From Phaeoceros laevis (taxonomy: Eukaryota; Anthocerotophyta; Anthocerotopsida; Notothyladales): a DNA stretch of 46,543 nucleotides. Within the stretch, counting starts at the first letter, position 1, and the number at the start of each line of letters is the position of its first letter. The notes beneath the pieces are model-generated. The model saw nothing but the letters and a program-made list of their open reading frames with translations, did not search any database and was not told where the DNA came from. Location: the NCBI GenBank assembly GCA_049999765.1, contig JBNGIQ010008902.1, positions 76,434 through 122,976 of the forward strand, in the 5' to 3' direction. The translations under genes were made by a program, and so were the position numbers. Below, piece after piece: positions 1 to 10,572 of this stretch.

Positions 1-78
1 GCAGAAGGGGAGGGGAGCCCGCCCCCCTGCGCTCGGCCCGCCCCCCACGCGCTCGGGCCGGCCACCTGGCCTGGCCAC

Positions 79-345
79 GTGGCGAGAGGAGCAAGGGGAG
101 AGAGAGGGCAGGGAGGGGAGGATGGGAGGGGAGCCCGTCCTTGTGGCGGTGTGGCCTGGCCACGTGGCGGTAAGTGCGGGTATGCCTGCACGCCTGAGAC
201 TTACTGCTGCGACGGCAAGTGCGTCGACTTCGCCTCAGACGAGCACAGCTGCGGCAGCTGCGGTGTCAAGTGCGGTGAGACTTGCTGCAGCGGCAAGTGC
301 ACCACGACCTGCGGTGGCAAATGCGGACACGTCACTGTAGCATGA
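79..345 (+). CDS. STIG1-like cysteine-rich protein, 3' part
   Basis: The reading frame ends at a TGA at 343-345. Its last about 55 codons (from about 170) are very cysteine-rich, with the pattern CCDGKCVD, then CGSCGVKC, then CCSGKC. This spacing resembles the STIG1 (stigma-specific protein 1) family, secreted cell-wall peptides of plants. The upstream part (79-170) is low-complexity Gly/Arg-rich sequence that does not look like protein, has no ATG start and no signal peptide, so it is probably intron or untranslated sequence. A real exon could begin at 176, after a possible acceptor AG. The N-terminal half, where a signal peptide would lie, is not in the window or was lost. It could be the last exon of a gene starting before base 1, or a relic. 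Confidence 0.5.
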   Translation: MARGARGERGQGGEDGRGARPCGGVAWPRGGKCGYACTPETYCCDGKCVDFASDEHSCGSCGVKCGETCCSGKCTTTCGGKCGHVTVA

Positions 346-1335
346 ACTGGTGTAGTGGCGTGTATAGCCCACATTGCGCGTGCGTTCTAAAAGCCGCTTA
401 TATATAGCTTGATTTGTACCTATCTATACTGGCCTGTTGTTCGAGATCACACCCTCAGTTGAAGAGGGCTTCCTCTACCAAAGCTTATTGCATCTAAATC
501 TAAATATGGTTTCCTTTGCAACTAAATCCAAATATGATTTCCTCTGCCTTTATATGATAGGGTTGGTCTGCGTTTGACTCAAGTGCGCTTGTTGGCACAA
601 TGAAACTTGTGATTGATTCACCCTGTGCTTGCCGGCACATAGTAAGATCAAGCATGAGAGAGTATGTATTCATGTGAATGAGATAATATGTGTAACATGA
701 GAACTATGTATGCATCCTGACAGGAAGCCATAACAGCATGTTCACATCCATGCTATGACCCAAAAGTTCATGTGAAAGCAGTGATGGTTCAAGTGAGATG
801 TGGAGCCAAATATGAAGTGAGATGTGAAACACCAGATGTGAAAACCAAAATAACACCCTCCACAACCAAGGACATTTTAATAAAATCACATTATCTTACT
901 ACGTGTCGGAATCTGATTTGAAAGTAGAATTATTGCCCACATGGCCGTATCCCATTTGTAGGAGATCGATGTACATGGATGTGCATGATGTATGTTATCA
1001 TGCACGCCCATATGCAGCATCGGTTTGACATACATCATGCTCATCCATGTACATCCATGCACATCATGCACATCCATGTACATCCATGTACATGGATGTA
1101 CATAATGTACGCCAAGCTTCTCTACGCTTTTGAAGAATGCTTGAGATTGCGGCGATCAGCCCTGGATTCGGCGTCCTCAGAATACTGGGAAATTTGATGA
1201 ATTACGTTTGCTCTTCCACTTCTCGGCGTTATTTTAAGCAACACTCTATGACACAGTGAGGCCGAACAGCGAGCAAAGCCAAAAAACTAGTCTAGTACTT
1301 CGGTTGGGTTGACTCTACGATACTCAATAAACACC
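346..1335. other. intergenic, contains hairpin repeat
   Basis: No coding sequence is recognisable in this roughly 1 kb interval between the STIG1-like fragment and the 3' end of the GDP-sugar transporter gene. The composition is AT-richer than the flanks. The only clear structure is the inverted and tandem repeat at 971-1110. Confidence 0.6.
971..1110. repeat. inverted repeat with tandem 12-mers
   Basis: The 24 bases at 971-994 are the reverse complement of 1029-1052 with one mismatch, with a 34-base loop between them. After the right arm, 1053-1110 continues with short tandem units of the form catccatgtaca and its complement. RNA from either strand could fold into a stem of about 24 pairs. 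It may be a small inverted-repeat element or a microsatellite that grew by palindromic expansion. No target-site duplication was identified. Confidence 0.75.
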
Positions 1336-2623
1336 TCAGGAGGTGGCCTTGGCTGTGGGGTTGCCAACTTGACCCTCCAAGTCCTGAGTTGAAAGCAATT
1401 GCTTGCCTTCCTCATCCTCCCGCACTGGAGCTGGAGAAGGTGTTGGCCCTGAGACTGTTTGCTGATACAGCACTCCCCCGGCAATGCACACCAGCAGGGA
1501 GGCAATCCCCGAGGTAGACGCATGCTTGTTCCAGATTAGCGAGTTGATGAGAACAGTGAGCAGCTTGTTCACCACACCGACAACAGTGTAGGCCGTGGCA
1601 GAAATGGCTTTTCGAGCTGAGAAGCCGAAGAAGCTGATACTCAGTCCAAACACGCAGGACAAGAACACCGGGGTGATCACTACTGGTGAGAGCCAATTCG
1701 ATTCTGTCCACGCTCGGACCATCTCCTTTTGCTCTCCCATCACCAGCAAGGCAGGAGGGAAAAATGCCTGCCAGACAACACAACCCCGAGTCACCTACCT
1801 CTGACAAATGTCAAAATGTCTATGAGCATCATAGAAAATGGTGCTGGCAGGCTTGAAAGTTACCAGTGCAATCATGTTGTTGTACAGCACCAGGCCCCAC
1901 GTCTTGAGCCCGACGGTCATCACCACATGCTTGATGTAGACCATCTGCGCAGAAGGGTGTCACAACCTTGAGTCTGACATGCTCACGTGCCTGCCATACC
2001 TACCTGGCTTAGAAACGGAGGCAAACAAACCTCGAAAGTGATGGTGGCAAGGTAGGCGCAGGCCCAGAAGTAGGCAGTGATGCTAAACTGGGAGTCGGTA
2101 ACCACGTAGGCGACAGCTCCTGCCAGTATGACAACTAAAGAAGCAAAGGTGCTTTTGGAGGGCCAAGGCCTACTCATGAACACCGAGTCAGCTATGGCCA
2201 CCATAAGAGGTGTGGACGACCGGAAAACGATGAAGGTCTGCACACAGACAAGCAATTCTGCCTCCCGTCAGTGCCTGCCTGCCTCAGAAAAACAAGAAGA
2301 AACCTAGGGCAATGCTGCAGCCGCCTCCCGCTCTACACCTCCACATTGGCGCTCTTGAGCAGCTCCGTGTTTGTGAAGATGGCGACGTAGAAGACTGTGG
2401 CAGCAGGGAGAAACTTCTTGACCATACCCCAGTTGATGGCGTCGTGCTCCAGCAGTTTCAACTTGCCAAGCAGCAGCACCACCAAGGTGCAGGTGAGATA
2501 CTGCAGCGCCGTGAGCACCGCAGGGAACGGGAACACTGTCACGGCATACTTGTTGATAATAGCCAGCATGCTCGAGCTGAAGGCATAGCCGAACACCACC
2601 GTCCCGACCGCCAAGAAGTTCAT
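1336..2623 (-). CDS. Golgi GDP-sugar transporter, GONST4/GFT1 type
   Basis: Four exons, all phase 0: 2623-2339, 2237-2031, 1944-1864, 1767-1336, giving 334 residues. It is a nucleotide-sugar/triose-phosphate translocator (DMT superfamily) with about ten membrane segments. Landmarks are LTALQYLTCT, KKFLPAA, AIFTNT, TFIVFRS, VILAGAV, then exon 3 starting MVYIKH and ending in GLVLYNN plus four residues, and exon 4 with SCVFGLSISFFGFSARKAIS and NKLLTVLIN. These match Arabidopsis GFT1 (GONST4, GDP-L-fucose import into the Golgi) and GONST3 as I remember them. Length fits the family (about 340). The start is set at ATG 2623, which gives a short N-terminus of six residues before the first conserved segment. 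The polar C-terminal tail is cytosolic in this family. The substrate (GDP-fucose rather than GDP-mannose or another) is inferred from similarity only. Upstream on the same strand lie cupin and DUF674 fragments. Confidence 0.92.
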
Positions 2624-2649
2624 CACTGCATACCCCAGTTTCTCCGCTG

Positions 2650-2777
2650 AGGCGGGCCACAACGCTTCCTACAGGAAGGACCAGAAAGCTCAAGAGCAGG
2701 TCCACAAAGTCCTTGCCGGCTTCCACGTACAGCACCTTCTTGGTCGCCTTGCTGCGCATCATTGTCACTTGCACCAT
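2650..2777 (-). pseudogene. DUF674 first-exon fragment
   Basis: From ATG 2777 the minus strand encodes about 35 residues with the signature KKVLYVEAGKDFVDLLLSFL followed by VLPVGSVV. This is the start of a plant DUF674 protein (function unknown), where the usual text is close to FAEAGKDFVDFLFSLLSLP-(L/V)G-TV. The rest of the family (second half and repeat domain) is absent: the sequence runs directly into exon 1 of the GDP-sugar transporter in another frame. A donor-like GT follows the LP codons. On the 5' side the frame is open and continuous with the cupin fragment, so the segment looks like an exon captured into a composite locus. Confidence 0.7.
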
Positions 2778-2804
2778 TGCCGCTAGGTTGAGAGCAGCAC
2801 AAAA

Positions 2805-3480
2805 CTGCAAGGGGAGCACAGGGGAGCACATAGCACCCTGCACCCGACATGATGGCAATTCCACTTGTAAGCTCAAGCAAGTATCTTGCGGGAAAATGCA
2901 GAACTGCAAAACGTTGCGTACCCGATCTAGCTTCACCAAATCTGCACCAAGCCGGATGTGATTGAGAATAGGCAGATTGTCGCTTGTCAGCACAGCCACA
3001 CGGCCTCCGTTCTTCGCATCCACGTCTTTCTTAGCGTCCTCGCAGTTGTAGACGAATTCCCCGTAGCCATCCGCAACTTCATCCTTTGAGGGCTCAGGCA
3101 TCACCACACTCTCATCGACTTTGACAAGAACTGCTGCCTTCTGGCTCCCAAGCAGCTTCTCCACGCTAGCCTCGTCCAAGTCCCATGCTTGGGCCACAAA
3201 ATCTGGCGAAAAGCCTCGCATCACCGAGTTCTGCTCGCCCTTGCCGTCTCCCATCAGATGGAAGTCCTGCAAAAGAACAAACCGTTGAAAGCTGAGGACG
3301 GAAGCATCAGAAACCCTGCCGTGACCTGATTACCTAGCTCGGTAGCGAGGCGCTATTACCGTGTGTCTGTCCGACTCGTGAGCCTTGGAGGTGTCACCTA
3401 AGCTCAGAACTTGAAGTTCAGAGGCGCTGGCATTGTACCACCAGTGCACTGTCCCCAGAGGCACCGCAACAACATCGCCT
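2805..3480 (-). pseudogene. 11S-globulin-like cupin fragment
   Basis: Three exon-like blocks with good splice sites: 3480-3360, 3266-2922 and from 2837 on. They encode the middle of a plant 11S-globulin/glutelin-like RmlC cupin of the At1g07750/At2g28680 type. Landmarks are DVVAVPLGTVHWWYN, AWDLDEASVEKLLGSQ, VDAKNGGRVAVLT, LGADLVKLD and AMCSP. The first part of cupin 1 was not found in the 1.5 kb upstream. The sequence departs from the family straight after AMCSP, so the second cupin (the RGSG / KAGDLFIVP region of homologues) is missing. The family protein has about 355 residues; about 160 are here. The interior has no stop or frameshift, so the break is recent or the piece is still translated as part of a chimera. 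Confidence 0.8.
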
Positions 3481-6400
3481 CTTCAAATGAGATAGAAGGG
3501 AGGGCAGGAAAGGTAGGGCTGTGGGCTGCGCATTGTCAAGATCTGAATCAAGTCACCAGAAACATTTGATGGGATCGTGGTGGGAAGGCCTCATTAGGCA
3601 TCGGAGAACCATGGATGGGGCAAGCAGGGCAACCAGCTGCATACAAAGGTTGAAGAGACGCAAATTTCTAAACAAGAGAAAGTGCAGTTGCGTTTATTCT
3701 GCATAATCTATGCGGGGTGATGAGCCGGATGGTCACATCTTTGTCACTGCAGACCTGTGCAAGAATGGAATCAGGCAAGCAGGTTCACATTGATGTGTTG
3801 GAGAGTGGCATTCAGCCTGGTTGTCTAGGACAACCATGCAACTGCCGTATGCGTGCATCTTGATCTGCGCAAGTGCTCGACAGGGCAGGCAGCTGCTTGC
3901 ACAGGTTCTGGGAAACGGTCTATTTGAAGGTGGCATAGTAGTTGTCACCTCAAAGCGTGTCCACTAACTCAAAGCAATCTATGCCACCCCACCATAGTTA
4001 CAGTACTTGTGAAATGCAGGAGGAAATATTATCTTTCAAGAGCCAATTCGAAGGAGGGAGCAGCCAGTTAGCACGAGCCAGTTCCAACTTCCAACCATAT
4101 TTTACTACTTTCCAGGAGCCCTGGCTCATAGCTACTACTTAACAAAGGAATGTTTTGTGGAGGAAGGTGAAGTCCACGGGGAGGAGGTGCATCCAAGGAT
4201 TCCCTGCTATGTACGGCCCGGCCGGCCTCTTGGAGACTAACCAACTCTTCAGACGAATGAGGTGCATGCCGTATACAAAATCGGGGAGGCAAAGCAGCAG
4301 CAGCAGGGGCAGGAGCACCATCGGAATCAAATTCACACATGTGCACTACCTTGGGGAGCAGCCGTGCATAGCTTCCCCGACAGAGCAGGGAGATGCGGCC
4401 GACCTGAAAGGAAGATTATTTGTTGCCAAGGACGCTAGTAGCTGCGCAATTGGAGGCCAGCTCTGCCTCCTTGGACGGATTTACGTCATGGAAGGAGCAA
4501 GATATTTTGTTCAACAACTCACTCACTCTCTCGCTCTGCGGTGTTAGAACTGTGAGGAGCGCACCGGTGTTTGAAACTTTCTGGTTGTGGCGATAAAAGG
4601 AAGCACCACTAAGTACTCCTCCTGGCTCCTCAAAGTTGGGAAACTTGCGAGGATGATTCCTGACAAGCTTTTTGCACATCTTTCTCCCTGGCCAGGTTGT
4701 CAACTCTGTTGCCCTCCCCAGAGGTAGCTGCTGCTTAGGGTACGTGCAGTATAAGACACTGTGATGAGCCAAGGATGCATGGCGCGAAACAAGGTAAGCT
4801 TGCCGATGAGCTCGCATCTCGAGAGAGAGAGAAAAAGCAGGGTAAGCCCTGGTGTTATGGCACCGTCCAGGTGGTACAGCATCTTGAAATAGGCGGAGCT
4901 CTCCCTCCTGAATCCATGGGCTACAAAATAGGGTAAGGGGAAGGGAGTAGAGTAGATGGATAGGCAAGGAAGGGACAGCTGGAATGCGGCCGTAGGGCAC
5001 ATTTTTGTTTCCTCTTTTTGGGTATCGCAGGTGCAAGTGGCAACGAGCGGGGGGTCCCGCATGCACTCTTCTCTCGTCACTGTCGAGGTAAGAAGCTACC
5101 ACACTCATTCCCCTCCGTTCCGAAGTTGCTCTTGCAAGTTGCAAAAAGGTGCACGTTGTAGATAGATATGGGCTGGCTACAGAAGATGGCTAGTTAGCCA
5201 CTTCTCGTATGTGTTTGTTGTCACCATCCCCATCGCCAGCTGCACGAAAGCAGCAGCTAGCTAGATAGCACGGTGCTAGTTGCCGTTTTTCATGACCTTG
5301 TATTAGGTGGATCATGCCTTGTTATTCATACCTAGGCTGGGACATGGGTCTGTCGTCAGGTGCCTCTGATGACGAAAGGTTCGGGAGAAAGGCGATGAAG
5401 GTGCCGCAAAACAGGAAAGCACGATGGGGAAATCATGCTGCTGCTAGACCAGACTAGTCTAGTGCACATGCAATTGGTATGATGTTCCACTTCTCTCTCC
5501 CATGTGTCATTGTACAGTAATCAGAGATGAGTGAGGACTAGTTTGGCATTTCTACAGATGCATGCGTACATTCCTGCCTCAAAATGTGGTTGAGAAGAGA
5601 TTTTTTTCTAAACTTTCTGGCCTAGTCTACCTGCTCTGCTTTACCTGCTGGTGTATTACAGCTGGCTCTAGCCATGGAGTGAGCGTTCCCCCGTCACTGG
5701 TGGGCCAAATATCTAGACCAGGTGGTGGGTTGGATCGGGTGGATGGATTTGGGGCATGCCGTATCATGCAATTGGTAAGCACGGCTCCAACGAGCAGCCC
5801 AGTCATGAGTCATCAGGCAGGCAGCGTGATGAGGAACGAGAGACGCCGCTCATCAGGCACCTCCCCTCTCTGTCTCCTTTACAGTTGTAGCGCCACATAC
5901 TGTAGACAAAAAAGCGGCCAATCGCAGGCGAGTGCGTACTGCTTCTGTACAATTTATTCCTTACTGTTCACACCAGACTGAAGAAACTCGCTCTCGTTTG
6001 TTGTCTTGCGAGATTATTAGCGAATTTGGCTAGCTTCCAAGTTCAAACCTGTCCTCTAATTCTGCGGCCGTCCTAGCTGATCCGAAATCACATTACGATC
6101 GAATCCGATTGCTGATGAATTGTCTCGACTTCTCGTAAGAGATTTTGATCTGCTCTCGAGATCTGATGTTGCTTCATGCGATGATGGCGGATCATCAGTT
6201 CGATGATGACCATGATCATCGGATATTATGGTAACTGCCCGTCTCCGGAATCCGGATGACGATGATGTGGCCGCTTCCCTCCAAAAAGCTACCTAGAAAC
6301 CTAAAAAAAGGGGCAGCCCATGAGGGCCGCAGCAGCAACAGGGCGGCAGGGCGGGCCATGCCATGCCATGTGATGTGGAAAAAAAGGTTCCGGGCGGAAT

Positions 6401-6694
6401 GGGAGTCAACTCTTTTTGCCGCGGCGAAAATGGCAAGTGCTGGGGCCTTTGCTTTGCGCCTCGGGAACTGGGAAAAAATGGGAACGTTTGACCCCGTTTC
6501 TCCGGGACGCGAGTACTCGGTGGACGGGTGTCCCCATTTGGGCACCTTCCCGCGGCCTGCTGATAATAGGGTTATGTAATGTCAACGGCGGGGCCCACGC
6601 CACCAGACCGGCTGGTGCCTGTAGTCTGCCAAAGCCGCCGTAGCGCCTCCGATCTCGCAATAACAGGGAACCGGCGGCCCCGCAATCAGGACGT

Positions 6695-6704
6695 GCCACG
6701 TGTC
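6695..6704 (+). promoter_or_regulatory. G-box/ABRE-like element
   Basis: The sequence gccacgtgtc contains the ABRE core ACGTGTC and a CACGTG G-box, about 730 bases upstream of the P450 start codon. ABA-response factors of the bZIP class bind this core. CYP707A genes are known to be induced by ABA as feedback, so the site is plausible here, but a single 7-mer is weak evidence. Confidence 0.35.
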
Positions 6705-6742
6705 AGATGCTTGGACCGTGGCGGGGGCCGTGGCCATCGGTC

Positions 6743-6769
6743 GGGTTGGGTTGGGTTGGGCTGGGTGGG
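6743..6769 (+). repeat. short GGGTT array
   Basis: Three to four tandem GGGTT units followed by GGGCTGGGTGGGG. It is G-rich on the plus strand and could form a G-quadruplex upstream of the P450 leader. It is not the usual plant telomere unit TTTAGGG. Confidence 0.6.
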
Positions 6770-7430
6770 GCCAGCCGGCCAGCCGGGCGGGGCAGCTAAG
6801 AGGACGAGCTCTGCCTCCATCTCCCGCCGTCTTCCTCTTCTTCTTGTGCTACTTCTTCGTCTTCTCTCCCAGCTCGACCTCCCCGTCTCAATTCCCAATT
6901 CTTCCTCTCAGTCCCTCCGCCTCCAATTCCTCATCCTTTCCTTCCTTTCTCTTCTTTTTCCTTCCGCCCTTGCGTCCTTCCGTCCCAGATTCCTTTGAAT
7001 TCATCGTGCGAGCAAACAATCCTTAACCAATGCTTGCGTACCAGCCGACTGCTGCGCCTGTGCCCGCGCCTGCGCCTCGCCCCTCACCCCTGGTCCAGGC
7101 CCGCTTTTGCCAGGTGAGATCAGAGGATGAGGCAGCAGTGAGTGAGGGTGTGGCCACCCGGACAGGGAGGGAAGCACCTATCGCCCGCCCCTGAGAGAGA
7201 GCGGGTCACATCCGGACACAGCCAGGTGAGTGGTAGCGGCAGCAGGCGAATGTGCGCACACTGCTGAGCGAGCCTACAAAAGGCGAAGTGCTCACCTGTT
7301 TGTGATCACACACACACACTGAGTGTCCTTCCTTCCCTCTCTCCCTCCCTCCCGCTTCTTCTTCTTCTTCTCCTGCTCTGCCCGTTTGACAAGGCCGAGA
7401 GAACTTCATTCATCTTCAGAGAGGATTGCG

Positions 7431-9696
7431 ATGGCGCTGGTGCTGGCGCTGCTGGCGGTGCTGCTGGGCCTGGCCCTGGTCGTCTGCAAGCTGGTCTTGG
7501 AATCGTGGCTGCGGCAGCGGTGCCGGGGCCGGCTTCCCCCGGGCACCATGGGCTGGCCCCTCGTGGGAGAGACCATGCAGTTCTACTCCCAGGAGCCGGG
7601 CGCCTTCTTCCAGGGCAAGCAGAAGAGGTTCGGGGACATCTTCAAGACGCACGTCCTGGGATGCCCGGCGGTGATGGTGGCCAGCCCCGAGGCCATCAAG
7701 TTCGTCATGACGCAGGACCAGCTGTTCACGCCAACCTTCCCGGCCGCCAAGGAGCGGCTGCTGGGCCGGGAGGCGCTCTTCTGGCACACCGGAGAGTACC
7801 ATTTGGCCATCCGGCGGCTGGCGCTAAATGCGTTCCGCCCCGAGGCCATTCGCCATTCCGTGCCCGGGGTGGAGGCACTGGTGGTCAAGTGCTTGGCGGG
7901 CATGGAGGAGAGCCGGGAACAAGAAACGGGTGTCAATGCCTTTCGAATGCTCAAAGACGTAAGTTCTTCAGGAATAAAATTCTTCGAGATTCGTTGAAAT
8001 CTGGGAAGTGTTTCCTCGCTCACCTTGGAGCAAATTTTGGTTGATGTGAACAACTGCAGTTCACTTTCGATGTGGCTGCGCTCTTCATCCTGGGACCGGA
8101 TGTCCCGGAGGAGTACATGCGGGAGCTCAAAGACGCCTACTACGAGCTGGATTCGGGCTACAACTCCTTTCCGCTCAACTTCCCCGGCACCAAGTTTTAC
8201 AAATCCATGAAGGTATGAAGCAACCACAACACTGGCACCAACTTCTGCTCGAGGGGAATTTTTGTGGCTCTTTCTTGATCGATCCTCAAAAGCCTCCTCT
8301 CCTGCTCTTGTTGCAGGCGCGGCGGAGATTGCAGCGCATCCTGGGCCTGGTCATGGCTCGGAACGGCGACGGGACCAGGCACTCTGATCTTCTGGAGAGG
8401 TTCATGGAGTGCGAAAACGAGGTGTCCTCGGTCAGCAGAAGCAAGAAGCTCACCCGCCAGCAGATCATCGACAACATCATTGGCCTAATCTTTGCGGCCC
8501 ACGGAACCACTGCTGCCACCCTCACCTGGCTGGTCAAGTACCTCGGGGAGCACCCAGATGTGCTCCAAGCTGTCATTGTAAGTTGCCTCCTACGTTTTGT
8601 GGAACAGAATGTATCCTGTGCGCGCTGGTTGATTCAGAAACATCTTTGCCCTAACACTGCCTCTCCCTTGTTGATGGACAGGCCGAGCAAGAGGGGCTGA
8701 TCAGGAGTAAGGAGCAAGGGCAGACAGGCCTAGGCTTCACGTGGTTCGACACTAGGAATGCTCCTGTCACCACAAGGGTAGGGATATCTTCGCCTCCTCC
8801 TCGTTAACTTTATTAAGCATTCAGAAAGAGAGAGAAAAGGTCGAGTGCGCTTTTTCACTACAGTTGCTTCGCCTGGACTTGGAGTGAAAATTGATTTTGG
8901 GGCTATGTGGTGGCGCACAGGTCATTCAGGAAACCATGAGAGCTTCCTCCATTATCTCCTTCACGTACCGCCAAGCTGTGCAGGATGTGGAATACAAGGG
9001 TGAGTTGCATAAAATGTTTATCAGCAAGTCTGCATCTTGTGCAAGTACTCTCGAGACTGATTGTCAGTTGCTATTGAAATGGCTCAGGGTACATCATCCC
9101 CCGGGGTTGGAGGGTAATGCCGCTCTTCCGAAACATGCACTATAACTCCACTCTCTTCACCGACCCGCAAAAGTTCGACCCCAGTAGATTTGAGGTTAGC
9201 AAGCATGCATGCATGCCTTACTTTGATGAGAAAGGACCTCAAGCTTTTCAGAGTCTGCCCTTTGTGTTCCTCTCCAACATACCCTGGTGTTCGTAATACA
9301 GGGTACCACGAAACCCAATTCCTACATGCCTTTCGGCCATGGAATCCACTCTTGCCTGGGTAGTGAGGTTGCCAAGCTGGAGATGCATGTCTTCATTCAT
9401 CACCTAACAACAAAGTACAGGTACCTTGTTTCATCAGTAGATCATGCAAGTTCTTGCCGTTGCTGTCTTCTACTGCCTGTGGTGTGCCCTTTGTGCTTAA
9501 CTCGGGATGTTCGACCATATGTTCTCCAATCCTAATCCTCCTGCATGATGCTGGAATATTCAGGTGGGAGACTTCGCCTGCGGAAGGAGTCACTTACAGT
9601 CCTTTCCCCCTTCCGAAAGATGGACTTCCCATTAAATTGTTCCGAAAATCGGAAGCTGTACAGCCTGTCCTTGCGGATGGGGTTGTAGTCGCCTGA
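7431..9696 (+). CDS. Cytochrome P450, CYP707A-like (ABA 8'-hydroxylase family)
   Basis: Eight exons: 7431-7958, 8060-8212, 8317-8577, 8682-8777, 8921-8999, 9088-9194, 9302-9420, 9564-9696; 491 residues, usual length. Residues 1-25 form an ER signal anchor, followed by the proline hinge LPPGTMGWPLVGET. CYP707A-like landmarks include QKRFGDIFKTHVLGCP, TFPAAKERLLG, GYNSFPLNFPGT, DNIIGLIFAA, IQETMR (K-helix E350/R353), FDPSRF and the heme loop FGHGIHSCLG with ligand Cys426. CYP707A enzymes hydroxylate abscisic acid at C8', which then cyclises to phaseic acid. One oddity is the I-helix AAHGTT (residues 287-292), where the family has AARDTT: the conserved acid is Gly290, while Thr291 is kept. This may lower activity or change proton delivery. 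It converges on the MCA-domain gene. A related CYP85-clan activity is possible. Confidence 0.94.
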
Positions 9697-10572
9697 CAAC
9701 ACAGCAAGAGTTGGGAAACCTGGTTCAAATGAAGACCTGTCTTGGTGAACCTAGCAAGAGCCTAGGATTCACAGTGGACAGGACAGTAGGGGATGCAACT
9801 TTCGCCGTCCGCAGTCAGCATCTCGACATGGGAGGAGCACTTTAATGTTATTCAAGCACAAGACCGAGATGCAGATGCTGCGCATTTGATGGAAGCAAGC
9901 AGCCTGATGAGAGAGACTACATTCCTTCTGTGCACTGGGTCCAGTTGCATCGCCATGGATGCAGCTTCGTCCAACTACAGAATCAGTGAGTTTTACAGGG
10001 CATCCACTAAACAAACACAAGTGGATGTTCTGTACAACCACACTATGTTCTACATAGGTTATTATCTAGAGTTGCATCTGAGAATCAGATGCGACCGTCC
10101 ACTGACTGCATGATTCTTCTGCCAGTCGTATCCGAAGTGGATAATGCTACAATGTTCCACGGCTACCTGTTTTTCAAAAGAAGTGTAGTCTTCAATAATG
10201 TGATAAAACTCTGAAAACCTGTTGGCAGTTCTATGGGATACACCGTGACCAACAAGCAAAACGTTTTCTACGGCTAGTGCGTGTTCCTGTGTTACACTTC
10301 CTGCTTCTTCATTGATTGCCCATCCAAACACCAGAAATAAACTTCTTCTACATTGTATACTTCTACATAAATAGACTAGATAATTCACGGGCCCTTTCTA
10401 ACCTGCCATCAAGCATTTGAGCTCAAATTAAGCACAAACCCTTAGCATCCGCTCCCGTGGTTGCATCTCCTCAGGTTTCTTGATGTAGTCTAGCACATGG
10501 CCAGTCTTGAAGGGACTCCTAGTGGTAGTAGCGCAGCTTTGTACAAATCCATACACCAGCCTAGTCGTCCGT
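9697..10572. other. convergent 3' intergenic region
   Basis: This interval lies between the 3' ends of the P450 gene (+) and the MCA-domain gene (-). It should hold both 3' untranslated regions. Open frames up to about 108 codons occur on both strands without family resemblance or splice support. I see no other gene. Confidence 0.6.

Larger units (their letters stand above)
3481..7430. other. gene-poor interval, P450 promoter at its end
   Basis: About 3.9 kb without a recognisable gene. A 242-codon open frame on the minus strand (4416-5144) and a 139-codon frame on the plus strand (5562-5981) show no family resemblance and look like chance. The last 700 bases are the likely promoter and leader of the P450: an ABRE-like site near 6698, a GGGTT array at 6743-6769, and long CT-rich tracts at 6815-6970 and 7327-7381. 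Confidence 0.55.

Noticed and set aside
4416-5144. 242-codon open frame, minus strand
   Set aside because: No family resemblance, no sensible domain or signal, and overlapping open frames on the other strand.
5562-5981. 139-codon open frame, plus strand, with a weak hydrophobic start
   Set aside because: Low-complexity text without conserved motif; probably chance.
9793-10113. 106-codon open frame, plus strand
   Set aside because: Sits between convergent genes, probably P450 3' UTR, with no recognisable family.
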